A stretch of 64,000 nt of DNA, from NCBI GenBank assembly GCA_002398365.1, contig DGYK01000065.1, forward strand, positions 1 through 64,000, given 5' to 3'. The notes beneath the pieces are model-generated. The model did not search any database. It was not told the origin of the DNA and worked only from the letters and a program-made list of their open reading frames with translations. This DNA is from Flammeovirgaceae bacterium UBA5008. Lineage in GTDB: Bacteria > Bacteroidota > Bacteroidia > Cytophagales > Cyclobacteriaceae. How positions within the stretch are numbered: position 1 is the first letter of the stretch; each line of letters opens with the position of its first letter. Below, piece by piece: positions 46,319 through 55,487 of this stretch. Position numbers and translations under genes: made by a program.

Positions 46319-46326
46319 CAAAAGTA
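46319..46326 (-). promoter_or_regulatory. Possible -7 element of the alpha/beta hydrolase
   Basis: Minus-strand TACTTTTG fits TAnnTTTG and lies 20 nt before the ATG at 46298. No clear TTTG -33 at the expected distance. Confidence 0.32.
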
Positions 46327-46375
46327 AAATGCATGACAAGGGGTGGAAACCCGATACTTGCGGAGTTAACAAAAT

Positions 46376-46999
46376 CTACTTCGGATAATTCGGATGCGCT
46401 TTTACTTTCCTGAGTTGACGCAAGTGGCGGTCAGTGTGGCCGAAGATCATCATGTAATTTTGGTGAACGTTCGGGCCGAAGCAAATGTAATGCACCCGCA
46501 AATTCTTGGTGGTTGTCTTCAAGTATTCAATGGATTCATCGCGCATCGTCATGATCCATGTCACATTATTCTTTCCCTCATTATTACCTAAAGGAATTGC
46601 GTAGGTAAATGGCTTGGTATAATCCAATGCATTTTTTAGATCTGCCGACTTCGGCCCTTTTTCAAAGAGACTGTCCTGAAGAAAATGCTCATAGGTAGGA
46701 ATCGGGTCATAATTAATTGCCACTGATATCTCGCGCATCAAAAGCAATTCCCAAATTGCCAGGTGCTCCACAATCTGGTTAATACTCCAGCGGTCGGGAC
46801 TCTCTTTAAAGTTCCACTGCTTCTTGGTCAGATTTTTCGTTTCATCCAATAACTCCTGCTTCGTTCGAATTAAATTATCTAATAAATACTTTCGGTCGGC
46901 TTCTGTCCAAACTGGTGTGGCGGGTTTTTCATTGGTTTGTGCAGTACTGATCAGACTCAGTACAAAAACAAAATGGAGGGCGAGTAGTGTATGCTTCAT
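46376..46999 (-). CDS. DinB-like four-helix-bundle protein with signal peptide
   Basis: The 207 residues begin with a signal peptide (FVLSLISTAQ). The rest is a DinB/YfiT-type four-helix bundle with the conserved metal-ligand histidine pattern: NQIVEHLAIWE in the second helix and FGHTDRHLRQLRKVK in the last. Family members bind a divalent metal and are often thiol-dependent transferases in detoxification. Secretion of a DinB protein is common in Bacteroidota. It is followed by the alpha/beta hydrolase gene with a 77-nt gap. Confidence 0.85.
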   Translation of the reverse strand: MKHTLLALHFVFVLSLISTAQTNEKPATPVWTEADRKYLLDNLIRTKQELLDETKNLTKKQWNFKESPDRWSINQIVEHLAIWELLLMREISVAINYDPIPTYEHFLQDSLFEKGPKSADLKNALDYTKPFTYAIPLGNNEGKNNVTWIMTMRDESIEYLKTTTKNLRVHYICFGPNVHQNYMMIFGHTDRHLRQLRKVKAHPNYPK

Positions 47000-47050
47000 T
47001 TTTGATTGGGTTATATCGGTGCAACGTAATTAGTGAAGATTCGTTTTCTC

Positions 47051-47455
47051 TCAATTTCGATCAGACAATTCACTCAGAATTGTCATGGCACGTTCGGCAT
47101 CTTTTTGGTCGACAAAAATATGATCGTGATAAAAAGCAGCAACCACATTACAACTGATTCCTTCATCTGCGAGTGCTTTCGAAAACGCAGCTGTTAAACC
47201 CACCGCTGCCAACGAAGAGTGAACCGTCAATGTAATCCAACTGGCTACAAAAGAATACGAAAGGTGTAGTTGATCGGCAATTTCTTTTTTGATAATCAGT
47301 GTATTTCCTTCTTCTTCCCTAAAGTTCATGATAATGCTGTTCGGGTTTACACTTGAAACATCTTGAACTACACAAAAAACAAATTGACCTTCATGGAGCT
47401 TGGGCTTCATGCTTTTCAATAGCTCGCTCAAATCCGTTTGGCCGGTAGGTGTCAT
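47051..47455 (-). CDS. ACT-domain protein
   Basis: A 134-residue two-ACT-domain protein. The second half shows WITLTVHSSLAAVGLTAAFS, the typical pattern of duplicated ACT proteins (DUF-type, with SSLxAVGLTAAxS). The first half contains GQFVFCVVQDVS. It is predicted to bind an amino acid or other small ligand. It starts inside the end of the preceding membrane gene (ATGA overlap, 47452-47455), which implies translational coupling. No catalytic domain. Function unknown beyond ligand binding. Confidence 0.85.
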   Translation of the reverse strand: MTPTGQTDLSELLKSMKPKLHEGQFVFCVVQDVSSVNPNSIIMNFREEEGNTLIIKKEIADQLHLSYSFVASWITLTVHSSLAAVGLTAAFSKALADEGISCNVVAAFYHDHIFVDQKDAERAMTILSELSDRN

Positions 47456-47778
47456 TTTGTTTTTAAATAAGCAATTAATCCATACAACGACACGAGCGTC
47501 CAGCAGCCTTCCAGAATAATGAAAGGAATGTAGTTTAACAGAATCGATGCTACGCAGGCAATGGCAGCGCCCATCAGGTTCATCAGAATGTAAACGAGAC
47601 TGTCTTTCTCAATGACATGGCGCAAGTTTAAAAAGAAGGCCACCAGCAAAATGGTCACTCCGATAAATCCAATCCAGTCGGTAAAATTCATAACTTCGGC
47701 TACCCACCAAAGGTCGCTTAAGCGATTGACATTTAAAAAGCCGGAGTTCCTAACCTGACCTTCATTATTCGCGATCAA
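47452..47778 (-). CDS. Small membrane protein, CBU_0592-like
   Basis: A 108-residue protein with three membrane helices (about 33-50, 64-82 and 84-102), including WIGFIGVTILLVAFFLNL, LVYILMNLMGAAIACVAS and LLNYIPFIILEGCWTLVS. The IGFIGVxxLLxAFFLNL opening is like CBU_0592 family proteins as I recall. Its stop overlaps the ACT-domain start by four bases (ATGA). The two thus form a small ACT/membrane pair. Confidence 0.72.
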   Translation of the reverse strand: MIANNEGQVRNSGFLNVNRLSDLWWVAEVMNFTDWIGFIGVTILLVAFFLNLRHVIEKDSLVYILMNLMGAAIACVASILLNYIPFIILEGCWTLVSLYGLIAYLKTK

Positions 47779-47828
47779 TATCTTTTCCCACTACGCTCAA
47801 AACCTTCCGCACACACGCCAAATTTTCC

Positions 47829-47836
47829 TATTTTTG
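47829..47836 (+). promoter_or_regulatory. Possible -7 promoter element of valS
   Basis: TATTTTTG matches TAnnTTTG 20 nt before the valS ATG (47856), in the gap with the divergent membrane gene. A -33 TTTG is not obvious. Confidence 0.4.
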
Positions 47837-47855
47837 CCGACTTATATAATCGACA

Positions 47856-50492
47856 ATGGCACTGGCAACTAAATACAACCCGGCAGAAGTAGAAGACAAG
47901 TGGTATCAGTATTGGATGGAGCATCGCTTCTTCCATTCAGAGCCGAACCCCAACAAAGAACCTTATACCATTGTAATCCCGCCACCCAATGTAACCGGTG
48001 TGTTGCACATGGGGCATATGCTCAACAACACCATTCAGGATGTGTTGATCCGCAAGGCGCGCATGGAAGGCAAAGAGGCTTGCTGGGTTCCGGGCACGGA
48101 CCACGCTTCGATCGCTACGGAAGCAAAAGTAGTTGCTATGCTAAAAGAACGGGGCATCAAAAAGTCAGACATTGGCCGCGAAGAGTTTCTGAAATATGCT
48201 TGGGAGTGGAAAGAGAAATACGGTGGCATCATCTTAGAGCAACTCAAAAAGTTAGGAGCTTCTTGTGATTGGGAGCGCACCCGTTTCACCATGGATCCGC
48301 CCATGACGGAAGCCGTAATTGACGTATTCATCGACCTATATAAGAAGGGCTACATCTACCGCGGCATGCGGATGGTGAACTGGGATCCGGTGGGCAAAAC
48401 AGCCTTGTCGGATGACGAGGTGAACTACAAGGATGTGAATTCGAAGCTGTATTACATTCAGTATCCGATCGAAGGAAGTGACGGTGAATTTGTGACGATT
48501 GCCACGGTTCGTCCCGAGACCATCATGGCCGATGCGGCCGTTTGTATTAACCCGAATGACGAGCGCTACCGCCATCTGAAAGGCAAACGCGTATTGATTC
48601 CATTAATTAACAAATCCATACCAATCATTGAAGATGAGTATGTTACGATGGATTTCGGAACCGGTTGCTTGAAGGTAACTCCGGCTCACGATACCAACGA
48701 CTACGCCCTCGGCCAGAAGCACGGACTGGAGGTAATCGACATCTTAAATGACGATGGCACGCTGAATCAGTTGGCACAAATCTATGTGGGCGAAGACCGC
48801 TTTATCGCGCGCAAGAAGATTGGTAAGGAGTTGGAAGAGAAAGGCTTTTTGGCGAAAGTAGAAGACTACAAAAGCAACGTGGGCCACTCGGAAAGAACCG
48901 ATGCGGTGATTGAGCCGCGCTTGTCGCTGCAGTGGTTTGTGAGCATGAAAGAGATCACCAAGCCTGCATTGGAAAATGTGATGAACGACAATATCCAGTT
49001 GATTCCACCGAAGTTTAAAAACACCTACAAACACTGGATGGAAAATGTGCGCGACTGGTGTATTTCACGACAGTTGTGGTGGGGACAACGCATCCCGGCA
49101 TGGTATGCTCCAGACGGAACGTTTGTGGTGGCGAAGACACGAGAGGAAGCGTTTTCTCAAATCGCACATCTCAAATCTCACATCTCGATTCATGATTTGA
49201 AACAAGATGAGGATGTGCTGGACACTTGGTTCTCAAGTTGGCTGTGGCCGATCTCGGTGTTTGATCCTACTATTTTTGGTGATAGCAAAAACAAAGGCAA
49301 TGCCGATGTGAACTACTACTACCCTACCAATGATTTGATCACCGCACCGGAGATTCTTTTCTTCTGGGTAGCCCGTATGATCATTGCCGGCTATGAATAC
49401 CGTGGGGCGATGCCATTCAAGAATGTGTACCTCACTGGTATTGTTCGCGACAAGCAAGGCAGAAAGATGTCGAAGAGTTTGGGCAACTCACCCGATCCAT
49501 TGGAGTTGATCAAAACCTACGGAGCGGATGGTGTGCGCACGGGCATGTTGTTCAGTTCACCGGCCGGTAATGATTTATTATTTGATGAGAAGTTGTGTGA
49601 GCAAGGCAGAAATTTCTCGAACAAAATCTGGAATGCATTCCGTTTGGTGAAAGGTTGGGAAGTAGTGAAGATGGATCAACCGCAAGAAAACAAAGTAGCA
49701 ATCGATTGGTTTGATGCCAAGCTACACGAATCGTTGACTGAGTTGGAAGATCATTTTTCTAAGTTTCGAATTTCAGATGCATTGCACACGACTTATAAAT
49801 TAGTGTGGACCGACTTCTGTGCGTGGTACTTAGAAATTGTGAAGCCGGAGTTTGAAAAACCAATTGATTCGGCCACATACGAAAAAACCGTTTACTTCTT
49901 TGAAGAGTTGTTGAAAGTGTTGCATCCTTTCATGCCATTCATTACTGAGGAACTTTGGCACGAATTGAAAGATCGCAAAGAGAAAGAGTGCATCATTGTA
50001 GAAGCATGGCCGAAAGCCAAAGTCAGCGATGCGAGCATCGTGAAGAATGGAGCGTTAGCATTTGATGTAATTGCACAAGTACGAAACACGCGCAGCAGCA
50101 AAGGTCTCTCACCGAAAGAAGCCTTGAAGCTGATTGCCAAACCTGAAAGCAAAGAATCACTTCAACTCTTCTTGCCGGTGATTTCAAAGCTTGCTAACCT
50201 GAGCGAATTATCCTTCTCGAACGAGAAGGTAGCGAATGCTACGGGCTTCTTGGTCGGCACACTCGAGTTTTTGATTCCGATGGAAGGTAAAATTGATTCA
50301 GCGAAAGAGCGCGAAGCGATTCTAAAAGATATTGAATACCAAAAAGGCTTTTTGGCTTCAGTAGACAAGAAACTTTCCAATGAAAAGTTTGTGAGCAGCG
50401 CACCGCCACAAGTGATTGAGAACGAGCGCAAGAAAAAAGCCGATGCCGAAGCGAAGATCAAATCGCTGGAAGAAAGTTTGAAGGGATTTTAG
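47856..50492 (+). CDS. valS: Valyl-tRNA synthetase
   Basis: The 878-residue class I synthetase charges tRNA-Val with valine. The HIGH motif is present as GVLHMGH near residue 50, and the KMSKS loop as [14 protein letters not shown] near 535. The editing domain and the anticodon-binding domain are in order, and the chain ends in the tRNA-interacting coiled coil. Length is normal for bacterial valS. An oddity is residues about 434-448 ([14 protein letters not shown]), which correspond to an A/T-rich repeat sequence placed in frame before [18 protein letters not shown]. The gene is divergent from the ACT/membrane pair. Confidence 0.97.
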   Translation: MALATKYNPAEVEDKWYQYWMEHRFFHSEPNPNKEPYTIVIPPPNVTGVLHMGHMLNNTIQDVLIRKARMEGKEACWVPGTDHASIATEAKVVAMLKERGIKKSDIGREEFLKYAWEWKEKYGGIILEQLKKLGASCDWERTRFTMDPPMTEAVIDVFIDLYKKGYIYRGMRMVNWDPVGKTALSDDEVNYKDVNSKLYYIQYPIEGSDGEFVTIATVRPETIMADAAVCINPNDERYRHLKGKRVLIPLINKSIPIIEDEYVTMDFGTGCLKVTPAHDTNDYALGQKHGLEVIDILNDDGTLNQLAQIYVGEDRFIARKKIGKELEEKGFLAKVEDYKSNVGHSERTDAVIEPRLSLQWFVSMKEITKPALENVMNDNIQLIPPKFKNTYKHWMENVRDWCISRQLWWGQRIPAWYAPDGTFVVAKTREEAFSQIAHLKSHISIHDLKQDEDVLDTWFSSWLWPISVFDPTIFGDSKNKGNADVNYYYPTNDLITAPEILFFWVARMIIAGYEYRGAMPFKNVYLTGIVRDKQGRKMSKSLGNSPDPLELIKTYGADGVRTGMLFSSPAGNDLLFDEKLCEQGRNFSNKIWNAFRLVKGWEVVKMDQPQENKVAIDWFDAKLHESLTELEDHFSKFRISDALHTTYKLVWTDFCAWYLEIVKPEFEKPIDSATYEKTVYFFEELLKVLHPFMPFITEELWHELKDRKEKECIIVEAWPKAKVSDASIVKNGALAFDVIAQVRNTRSSKGLSPKEALKLIAKPESKESLQLFLPVISKLANLSELSFSNEKVANATGFLVGTLEFLIPMEGKIDSAKEREAILKDIEYQKGFLASVDKKLSNEKFVSSAPPQVIENERKKKADAEAKIKSLEESLKGF
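49156..49200. repeat. Intergenic-type (T)CTCAAATC repeat inside the valS coding region
   Basis: CTCAAATC, CATCTCAAATCTCACATCTC and CATGATTTGA inside valS match, in reverse complement, the low-complexity GAGATTTGAGATTT-type sequence at 52111-52149. The segment keeps the reading frame and encodes about 14 residues between REEAF and KQDEDVLD. Confidence 0.55.
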
Positions 50493-50498
50493 AAACTA

Positions 50499-50548
50499 GT
50501 TACTGGTTGCTAGTTGCAGGTTATATCCAGCAACTAGCAACCAGTAAC
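50499..50548. terminator. Perfect 19-bp inverted repeat between convergent valS and RidA genes
   Basis: GTTACTGGTTGCTAGTTGC (50499-50517) pairs perfectly with bases 50530-50548 around a 12-nt loop. It begins 7 nt past the valS stop and ends 12 nt before the RidA stop, so it can end transcripts from both sides. There is no strong T tract. Confidence 0.6.
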
Positions 50549-50559
50549 CTAAAACTACT

Positions 50560-50949
50560 TCAATCCGCCTTCACAGCAGTGACCTCGATTTCTACCAGAA
50601 AGTCGGGGTCGATCAACGCTTTGATTTCGATCATCGAAGTAACAGGCTTGATGTCTTTGAAAAATTCACCATGCGCCTTCCCTACCTCCTGCCAAAATGA
50701 AATGTCGGTGACGAAAATGCGGGTGCGCACCACATCCGTTAGCGCAAAGCCGCCACGCTTCAAAGCAGCCTCAATCTTCTGAATGGCATACTTCGTTTGC
50801 AAATAAAAATCACCCTTGCCCACCACGCCATTTTCATCCGAAGCCACCGTTCCGGATATTTCCATGGTGTTGCCCACTTGTACGGCCCTGGAATACCCCA
50901 CAATATTTTCCCACTTTGCACCACTGGAATAATTGATTCGCTTGCTCAT
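50560..50949 (-). CDS. RidA-family protein without the canonical catalytic arginine
   Basis: The 129 residues form a RidA/YjgF trimeric-type fold, with VVRTRIFVTDISFWQEVGKAHGEFFK as the central region and the C-terminal strand FLVEIEVTAV. In deaminases of this family an Arg precedes the V-x-V-x-x-L strand; here the position reads KPVTSMIEIKALI and lacks it. The enzyme activity of imine deamination is therefore doubtful, and it may belong to a subgroup that only binds ligands. It is convergent with valS and divergent from the MoeB-like gene, 13 nt away. Confidence 0.87.
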   Translation of the reverse strand: MSKRINYSSGAKWENIVGYSRAVQVGNTMEISGTVASDENGVVGKGDFYLQTKYAIQKIEAALKRGGFALTDVVRTRIFVTDISFWQEVGKAHGEFFKDIKPVTSMIEIKALIDPDFLVEIEVTAVKAD

Positions 50950-50983
50950 AATTCGCTATTAGATGTGTAAATTTCGATCAAAG

Positions 50984-52111
50984 ATGAGCCATCGCAGTCA
51001 ATTTTCAAAAGAAGAAAACGAACGCTACAGCCGGCATTTTGCTTTACCCGGATTTGGTGAAGAGGCTCAGGCCAAACTAAAGAATAGCAGCGTAGTTGTG
51101 ATTGGTGCCGGAGGCCTTGGATGCCTTGTGCTTCAATATCTGACGGCTGCCGGTGTGGGCACTGTCGCCATCGTTGATCATGATCGGATCAGCCTTTCGA
51201 ATCTGCAACGACAAGTTTTATTCAATGCGGACGAAATTGGTTTGTATAAATCTGAGGTAGCACTATCTAAACTTCAACGTCTGAATGCCAACATTAATTT
51301 TCGCAGCATCGCCAGCCAAATCCATTCACAAAATGCGTTGGAGTTATTATCGCCTTACGACCTGATCATCGACTGCACGGATAATTTCCCCACGCGTTAT
51401 CTATTAAACGATGCCAGCGTATTGCTGAACAAACCGCTTATCTATGGTTCTATTTTTCGCTATGAAGGTCAGGTTGCCGTCTTCAATTATTTGGGTGGCG
51501 TGACGTACCGCGATCTATATCCGCAACCTCCTGCACCCGGAACTGTGCCTACGTGCGAAGAAGGTGGCGTGCTGGGCACGCTGGCCGGTATCATAGGTTG
51601 CATGCAAGCCAATGAAGCCTTGAAAGTACTCGCAGGTTTTGCCCCACCCCTCTCCGGAAAACTGCTTTTGTTTGACTCCCTGTCGAATGAAACGACTATT
51701 GTCAACATACCCCCTAAAAACGAGCGCAAAAAGATTAGCGAATTGATCAATTATGATGATTTTTGTAATGTCCAACCAAACCCAGTAAAATATATGAAAG
51801 AAGTAACGGTACAAGAGCTGAAGGAACTTAAAGACAAAGGCGCCAACTTTCAATTGATTGATGTGCGCGAACCACACGAGGTAGACATTTGTGAAATCGG
51901 TGGCGAACTGATTCCGCAAGGTGACATTCCGCACAACGTAGATAAAATCTCTCGCGACAAGCAGGTGATCATTCACTGCCGTAGTGGCGCGCGCAGTGGC
52001 AACATGGTCAAGTGGTTGGAAACGAATCACGGCTTTACTAACCTTTACAACCTGAAAGGTGGCATCTTAGCTTGGGCCAAAGAAATTGATACGTCTATGC
52101 CTACCTATTAA
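50984..52111 (+). CDS. MoeB/ThiF-type E1-like adenylyltransferase fused to rhodanese
   Basis: From MSHRSQFSKEE (50984) the protein is 375 residues; the ORF starts at 50963 with seven less plausible residues. The E1-like domain carries GAGGLGCLVLQYL with the ATP loop, IVDHDRISLSNLQRQ, DCTDNFPTRYLLND, and the catalytic-type Cys in TVPTCEEGGVLG. The C-terminal 100 residues are a rhodanese domain with IIHCRSGARSG as its active-site loop. Members adenylate MoaD or ThiS, and the rhodanese supplies sulfur. The two CxxC zinc pairs of MoeB are not seen. No moaD, thiS or other cofactor gene is nearby, so which pathway it serves is open. Confidence 0.88.
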   Translation: MSHRSQFSKEENERYSRHFALPGFGEEAQAKLKNSSVVVIGAGGLGCLVLQYLTAAGVGTVAIVDHDRISLSNLQRQVLFNADEIGLYKSEVALSKLQRLNANINFRSIASQIHSQNALELLSPYDLIIDCTDNFPTRYLLNDASVLLNKPLIYGSIFRYEGQVAVFNYLGGVTYRDLYPQPPAPGTVPTCEEGGVLGTLAGIIGCMQANEALKVLAGFAPPLSGKLLLFDSLSNETTIVNIPPKNERKKISELINYDDFCNVQPNPVKYMKEVTVQELKELKDKGANFQLIDVREPHEVDICEIGGELIPQGDIPHNVDKISRDKQVIIHCRSGARSGNMVKWLETNHGFTNLYNLKGGILAWAKEIDTSMPTY

Positions 52112-52149
52112 GATTTGAGATTTATGATTTGAGGATTGAGATTTGAGAG
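52111..52149. repeat. Low-complexity GAGATTTGAG repeat between genes
   Basis: Four imperfect units of GATTTGAG occupy the space between the MoeB-like stop and the peptidase. A related sequence lies in reverse orientation within valS (49156-49200). Confidence 0.6.
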
Positions 52150-52171
52150 TGAAAAAGATCAAACAAAATTT

Positions 52172-54304
52172 ATGAAAAAAATTAAACTAACTGCAATTGT
52201 GTTGATGGGATTGGCGCTCACGCAATGTGAGAAAGGAACTGAACAAAAGTATCCGCAAGTAAAAGCACCGGTTGCCGCTGTAAAGCCGCACGAAATTACC
52301 TCGAAACATGGCGATAAGCGCATCGACAATTATTTCTGGTTACGCCAACGCGAAGACTCTGCCGTTGTCAACTATTTGAAGGCGGAAAACGCGTATCTCG
52401 ATACGATGCTCTCGCACACGAAAGGCTTGCAGGAAAAACTTTTCAACGAGATGAAAGGACGGATCAAAGAAAAAGATGAATCGGTTCCTTACAAAATAGA
52501 TGATTACTATTACTACTCTCGCGTGGTAGAAGGTGGTGAGTATCCACTGTATTGCCGCAAGAAAGGATCGCTGGAAAGTGCCGAAGAAATCATTGCCGAT
52601 GGAAATGAACTGGGCAAAGGGCATGGCTACTTTAGTATGTTTGCCACCACCAGTCCTAACCACAACATTGCCGTGCTGGCCATGGACACAGTTGGAAGAA
52701 GATTCTATACGCTCTCCTTCAAAGACATGCAAACCGGCAAAATGCTGGCGGACAAAATCCCCGGCACCACCGGAAACTTTGAGTGGGCCAACAACAACAA
52801 AACCATCTTCTACTCCAAACAAGATCCCAACACGCTGCGCTCTGATAAAATTTACAAGCATGAGTTGGGCACCGATGCATCTAAAGATGTGGTGGTATTC
52901 GAAGAAAAAGATCAAACCCTCTCCGCATACATTGGCAAAACACGATCTAAGAAATTCCTGATCGTGCAATCGGGCCGAACGGATGCTTCGGTAGTGCGCT
53001 TTATGGAAATCGATAACCCCAAAGCAACTTTGCAGGTCATCGAGCCGCTAAAAGAAAATGTGCAATACTCCGCTGACCACATGAATGGCAAATTCTACAT
53101 TCGCACGAATGCAGATGCTACCAACTACCGGTTAGCAACTATGGAAGAAAACAAACTTGGCAAAGAAAACTGGAAAGATCTGATTCCTAATCGGGAAGAT
53201 AAGTTCTTAGAAAGTTTCGAACTCTTCAATAATTATTTAGTGATTCAGGAAACAGTTGCCGGACTGGTGAACATCCGATTAATAAAATGGGCCGATCAAT
53301 CCGAACACAGCATCGACTTTGGTGAAGCGGCTTATGTAGCTGGTATTGGTAACAATCCCGATCCTAAGTCTACTACCCTGCGCTACTACTATCAATCGAT
53401 GACCACGCCTTCATCGCAATACGATTATGCGATGGATAGCAAAGAGAAAAAATTACTAAAGCAGCAGGAAGTGCTGGGCGGATTTAACCACGAGAATTAT
53501 CAGACTGAGCGTGTGTGGGCTACCGCGCGAGATGGCGTGAAAGTGCCGGTGTCCATTGTTTATCGGAAAGACAAATTTAAAAAAGACGGAAGCAGCCCTT
53601 GCTTTCAATATGCGTATGGATCGTATGGCTCTTCAATGCCTGCCTTCTTCAGCTCGAGTCGACTGAGTTTGCTGGATCGTGGCTTTGTGTATGCGATTGC
53701 ACACATCCGTGGTGGACAAGAGATGGGCGGCAAATGGTATGAAGATGGGAAGATGTTGAAGAAGAAAAACACATTCAATGACTTCATCGATGTATCGGAA
53801 TTTTTGATCAACGAAAAGTATGCGGGCAAAGACAAGCTGTTTGCCAATGGCGGAAGCGCAGGAGGTTTGCTGATGGGTGCTATTACGAACATGCGTCCCG
53901 ATCTTTACAAAGGCATCATTGCCGATGTGCCGTTTGTGGATGTGATCAACACGATGGAAGACGAAACCATTCCGCTCACCACCTTCGAGTGGAAAGAGTG
54001 GGGCAATCCGAATGTGAAAGAAGAATACGACTACATGCTTTCGTACTCACCGTACGACAATGTAGAAAAGAAAGCTTATCCGAATTTGTTGGTCACCACC
54101 GGCTTGCACGACAGTCAGGTGCAATATTGGGAACCGGCCAAGTGGGTGGCGAAATTGCGCGCCCACAAAACCGACAACAACTTATTATTATTAAAAACCA
54201 ATATGGAAGCCGGACACGGAGGTGCGAGCGGCCGCTTCGAATCACTAAAAGAAGATGCGCTGATGTATGCGTTTGTGTTTGATTTGGTAGGAATTAAAGA
54301 ATAA
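52172..54304 (+). CDS. Prolyl oligopeptidase family (S9A) lipoprotein
   Basis: The likely start MKKIKLTAIVLMGLALTQCEK at 52172 gives a lipoprotein signal with a lipidated Cys at residue 19; an upstream ATG (52136) would add twelve residues encoded by repeat sequence. The N-terminal propeller follows, and the catalytic domain has Ser562 in NGGSAGGLLMGAI, an Asp in TTGLHDSQVQYWEPAKW and a His in EAGHGGASGR. It cleaves short proline-containing peptides, probably in the periplasm. The protein has the typical length for the S9A family. No partner gene identified. Confidence 0.94.
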   Translation: MKKIKLTAIVLMGLALTQCEKGTEQKYPQVKAPVAAVKPHEITSKHGDKRIDNYFWLRQREDSAVVNYLKAENAYLDTMLSHTKGLQEKLFNEMKGRIKEKDESVPYKIDDYYYYSRVVEGGEYPLYCRKKGSLESAEEIIADGNELGKGHGYFSMFATTSPNHNIAVLAMDTVGRRFYTLSFKDMQTGKMLADKIPGTTGNFEWANNNKTIFYSKQDPNTLRSDKIYKHELGTDASKDVVVFEEKDQTLSAYIGKTRSKKFLIVQSGRTDASVVRFMEIDNPKATLQVIEPLKENVQYSADHMNGKFYIRTNADATNYRLATMEENKLGKENWKDLIPNREDKFLESFELFNNYLVIQETVAGLVNIRLIKWADQSEHSIDFGEAAYVAGIGNNPDPKSTTLRYYYQSMTTPSSQYDYAMDSKEKKLLKQQEVLGGFNHENYQTERVWATARDGVKVPVSIVYRKDKFKKDGSSPCFQYAYGSYGSSMPAFFSSSRLSLLDRGFVYAIAHIRGGQEMGGKWYEDGKMLKKKNTFNDFIDVSEFLINEKYAGKDKLFANGGSAGGLLMGAITNMRPDLYKGIIADVPFVDVINTMEDETIPLTTFEWKEWGNPNVKEEYDYMLSYSPYDNVEKKAYPNLLVTTGLHDSQVQYWEPAKWVAKLRAHKTDNNLLLLKTNMEAGHGGASGRFESLKEDALMYAFVFDLVGIKE

Positions 54305-54322
54305 AATCAGCCTAGTAATAAG

Positions 54323-54360
54323 AAGCCGGTGTATATGTAATTGTACACCGGCTTTTTTTT
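54323..54360 (+). terminator. Intrinsic terminator after the S9A peptidase
   Basis: AAGCCGGTGTA and TACACCGGCTT form an 11-bp stem with a 10-nt loop and are followed by eight Ts. It lies 19 nt past the peptidase stop. The T run overlaps the stop of the convergent acyltransferase gene, so it may serve both directions. Confidence 0.85.
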
Positions 54361-55453
54361 ATGCGACCTTCTTCAACCACCTTCTAACAGGCTCGTCAAA
54401 GTACTTTAACGATACGTAAGCCAAACTGATGCAGCTAACCAAAACCAACACACCCATCGGCCATGCTTGTTGTAATTTCATTTGATGGTTGGCCACCCAA
54501 CCCGTGTAGATATAAATGATCGGATAGTGCGTGATGTAAATAGGGTAAGAAATGTCGCCAAAGAATTTACATACTTTCGAAGCGGTGTGGTTTTCAATTT
54601 TACCACTGGCGCCTAGAAAAACGATCAGCGGAAATGCCAGTATCACAATCAGTGCATCATACAAACCATTCAACCAAATTGAATCGGCCCCTCCTACCCG
54701 AGGCATACACAGTACGATCGCCAATAAAATACTACAAAGCAGAAACGCATTTTTGATGTGCGTTAAGCGTGCCGTACGAAACAACAACAACCCGGCAAAA
54801 AACGGAAACATCACTCGCACCAAGCCGACATGCATCTGTTCTAAGGTCAGCGACCAACCTCCTATGATATCTCCCTGCGGACTGGTTACCGCCAAGTGTA
54901 TCAACGCGGCTGCCGACAACACAACCAAAACTGTCAATAGTGTTTTTGAAAACCTGCGCACAAAAAGTGCATATAACACATTGGCCACATACTCATAGAA
55001 TAATGACCAACCAGGACCATTCAAAGGATGCATCTCTCCCCAGCCCCGGATATCCAGCGCAGGCGGAACTGGCAAGAGGGTGAAGCCAACAACCATCAAG
55101 AGTATCATTTTCCAAATGGGCACTTCGTGTATGTGCGGCCAGAGAACAGAATCCTGAAAGTAGAAACAAATCGCCCCAATCAACATGCCCATTACAACCA
55201 TCGGCTGCAGTCGTGTCAATCGTCTCTTGAAAAAATCTTTGAGGCTCATGGTTGTCCATTGCTCATCATACGCATAGCCGATCACAAAACCGGAGAGCAG
55301 AAAAAAGAAATCCACTGCCAGGTAGCCGTGGTTGATGAGTTGATCAAAATGGCTGGTAGCGTGGGCTTCGAATATATGAAACGCCACAACCAATAAGGCT
55401 GCTACACCGCGCAAGCCATCCAGGATTTCGTAATGGGGTTTGGTTTGAGTCAA
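54359..55453 (-). CDS. Acyltransferase 3 family membrane protein
   Basis: The 364-residue protein has about ten membrane helices. The opening YEILDGLRGVAALLVVAFHIFEAH with the catalytic-type His, and GYLAVDFFFLLSGFVIGYAYD, are hallmarks of the acyltransferase 3 (OafA/NodX-like) family. These proteins move acyl groups such as acetyl onto sugars or peptides across the inner membrane. It lies between two convergent or same-strand neighbours with no sugar genes nearby, so the acceptor is unknown. The end of the gene overlaps the terminator of the peptidase. Confidence 0.92.
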   Translation of the reverse strand: MTQTKPHYEILDGLRGVAALLVVAFHIFEAHATSHFDQLINHGYLAVDFFFLLSGFVIGYAYDEQWTTMSLKDFFKRRLTRLQPMVVMGMLIGAICFYFQDSVLWPHIHEVPIWKMILLMVVGFTLLPVPPALDIRGWGEMHPLNGPGWSLFYEYVANVLYALFVRRFSKTLLTVLVVLSAAALIHLAVTSPQGDIIGGWSLTLEQMHVGLVRVMFPFFAGLLLFRTARLTHIKNAFLLCSILLAIVLCMPRVGGADSIWLNGLYDALIVILAFPLIVFLGASGKIENHTASKVCKFFGDISYPIYITHYPIIYIYTGWVANHQMKLQQAWPMGVLVLVSCISLAYVSLKYFDEPVRRWLKKVA

Positions 55454-55487
55454 GGGTTAATCAATAAATTGTTTTCCGTTTCTAAAA

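Noticed and set aside
55028..55396. 122-codon plus-strand frame antisense to the acyltransferase
   Set aside because: Shadow of the acyltransferase coding sequence; His-rich but without recognisable motifs.
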